5,612 nucleotides of DNA from Gammaproteobacteria bacterium (GTDB lineage Bacteria; Pseudomonadota; Gammaproteobacteria; Eutrophobiales; Eutrophobiaceae): contig JACQHV010000014.1 of assembly GCA_016198885.1 (NCBI GenBank), positions 1 through 5,612 on the forward strand, read 5' to 3'. The translations under genes were made by a program, and so were the position numbers. The notes under the pieces were generated by a model that did no database searches, was not told the DNA's origin, and saw only the letters and a program-made list of their open reading frames with translations. Shown here piece by piece: positions 5,589 through 5,612 of this stretch; the first letter of the stretch is position 1; every line of letters begins with the position of its first letter.

Positions 5589-5612
5589 AGAACCTATCTC
5601 AAAATCTATTTC

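Noticed and set aside
5589..5612. Possible last codons of nuoF
   Set aside because: Only 24 bases remain, with stops in more than one frame and no recognisable NuoF C-terminus. nuoF is expected just outside by gene order but cannot be supported from these bases.

Overview
This window holds the central part of a nuo operon, which encodes the proton-pumping respiratory NADH:quinone oxidoreductase (complex I, NDH-1). All genes lie on the minus strand, so transcription runs from the high coordinates to the low. The order is nuoG (3147-5531), nuoH (2054-3145), nuoI (1444-1935), nuoJ (791-1390), nuoK (440-745) and the start of nuoL (1-437, running off the left edge). This is the standard bacterial G-H-I-J-K-L order. 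All the complete genes look intact, with the expected cofactor-binding or channel residues.

The proteins look like those of a beta/gamma-proteobacterium. NuoI is about 163 residues, NuoG lacks the extra N7 cluster cysteines, and the NuoH, NuoJ and NuoK motifs are of the proteobacterial/mitochondrial type. I cannot name a genus. Base composition is moderate, and nothing in the coding part suggests recent transfer.

The genes cover both arms of the enzyme. NuoG and NuoI carry Fe-S clusters that pass electrons from NADH towards quinone. NuoH forms the quinone chamber and the link to the membrane arm. NuoJ, NuoK and NuoL are membrane subunits for proton translocation. Neighbouring parts of the operon (nuoA-F and nuoM-N) would lie outside the window.

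The unusual part is between the genes. Two junctions are tight (nuoG/nuoH with 1 nt, nuoK/nuoL overlapping or nearly so) and have a recognisable Shine-Dalgarno sequence. Every other junction, and the leader of nuoG, contains a tandem array with a period of exactly 7 bp. The unit differs from gap to gap: TGTCATT-like and AATTACT-like before nuoG, AATCACT/GGTGATT between nuoH and nuoI, CTTGTAA between nuoI and nuoJ, and ACTTTTC between nuoJ and nuoK (plus-strand reading). The nuoH/nuoI gap holds two such arrays in opposite orientation, which could fold into a 28-bp stem. The nuoG start codon and the nuoJ stop codon both lie inside arrays. I regard this heptamer system as the feature of the window most worth following up.

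No RNA genes, insertion sequences, CRISPR arrays or convincing terminators were seen. No gene-free stretch exceeds 118 bp.
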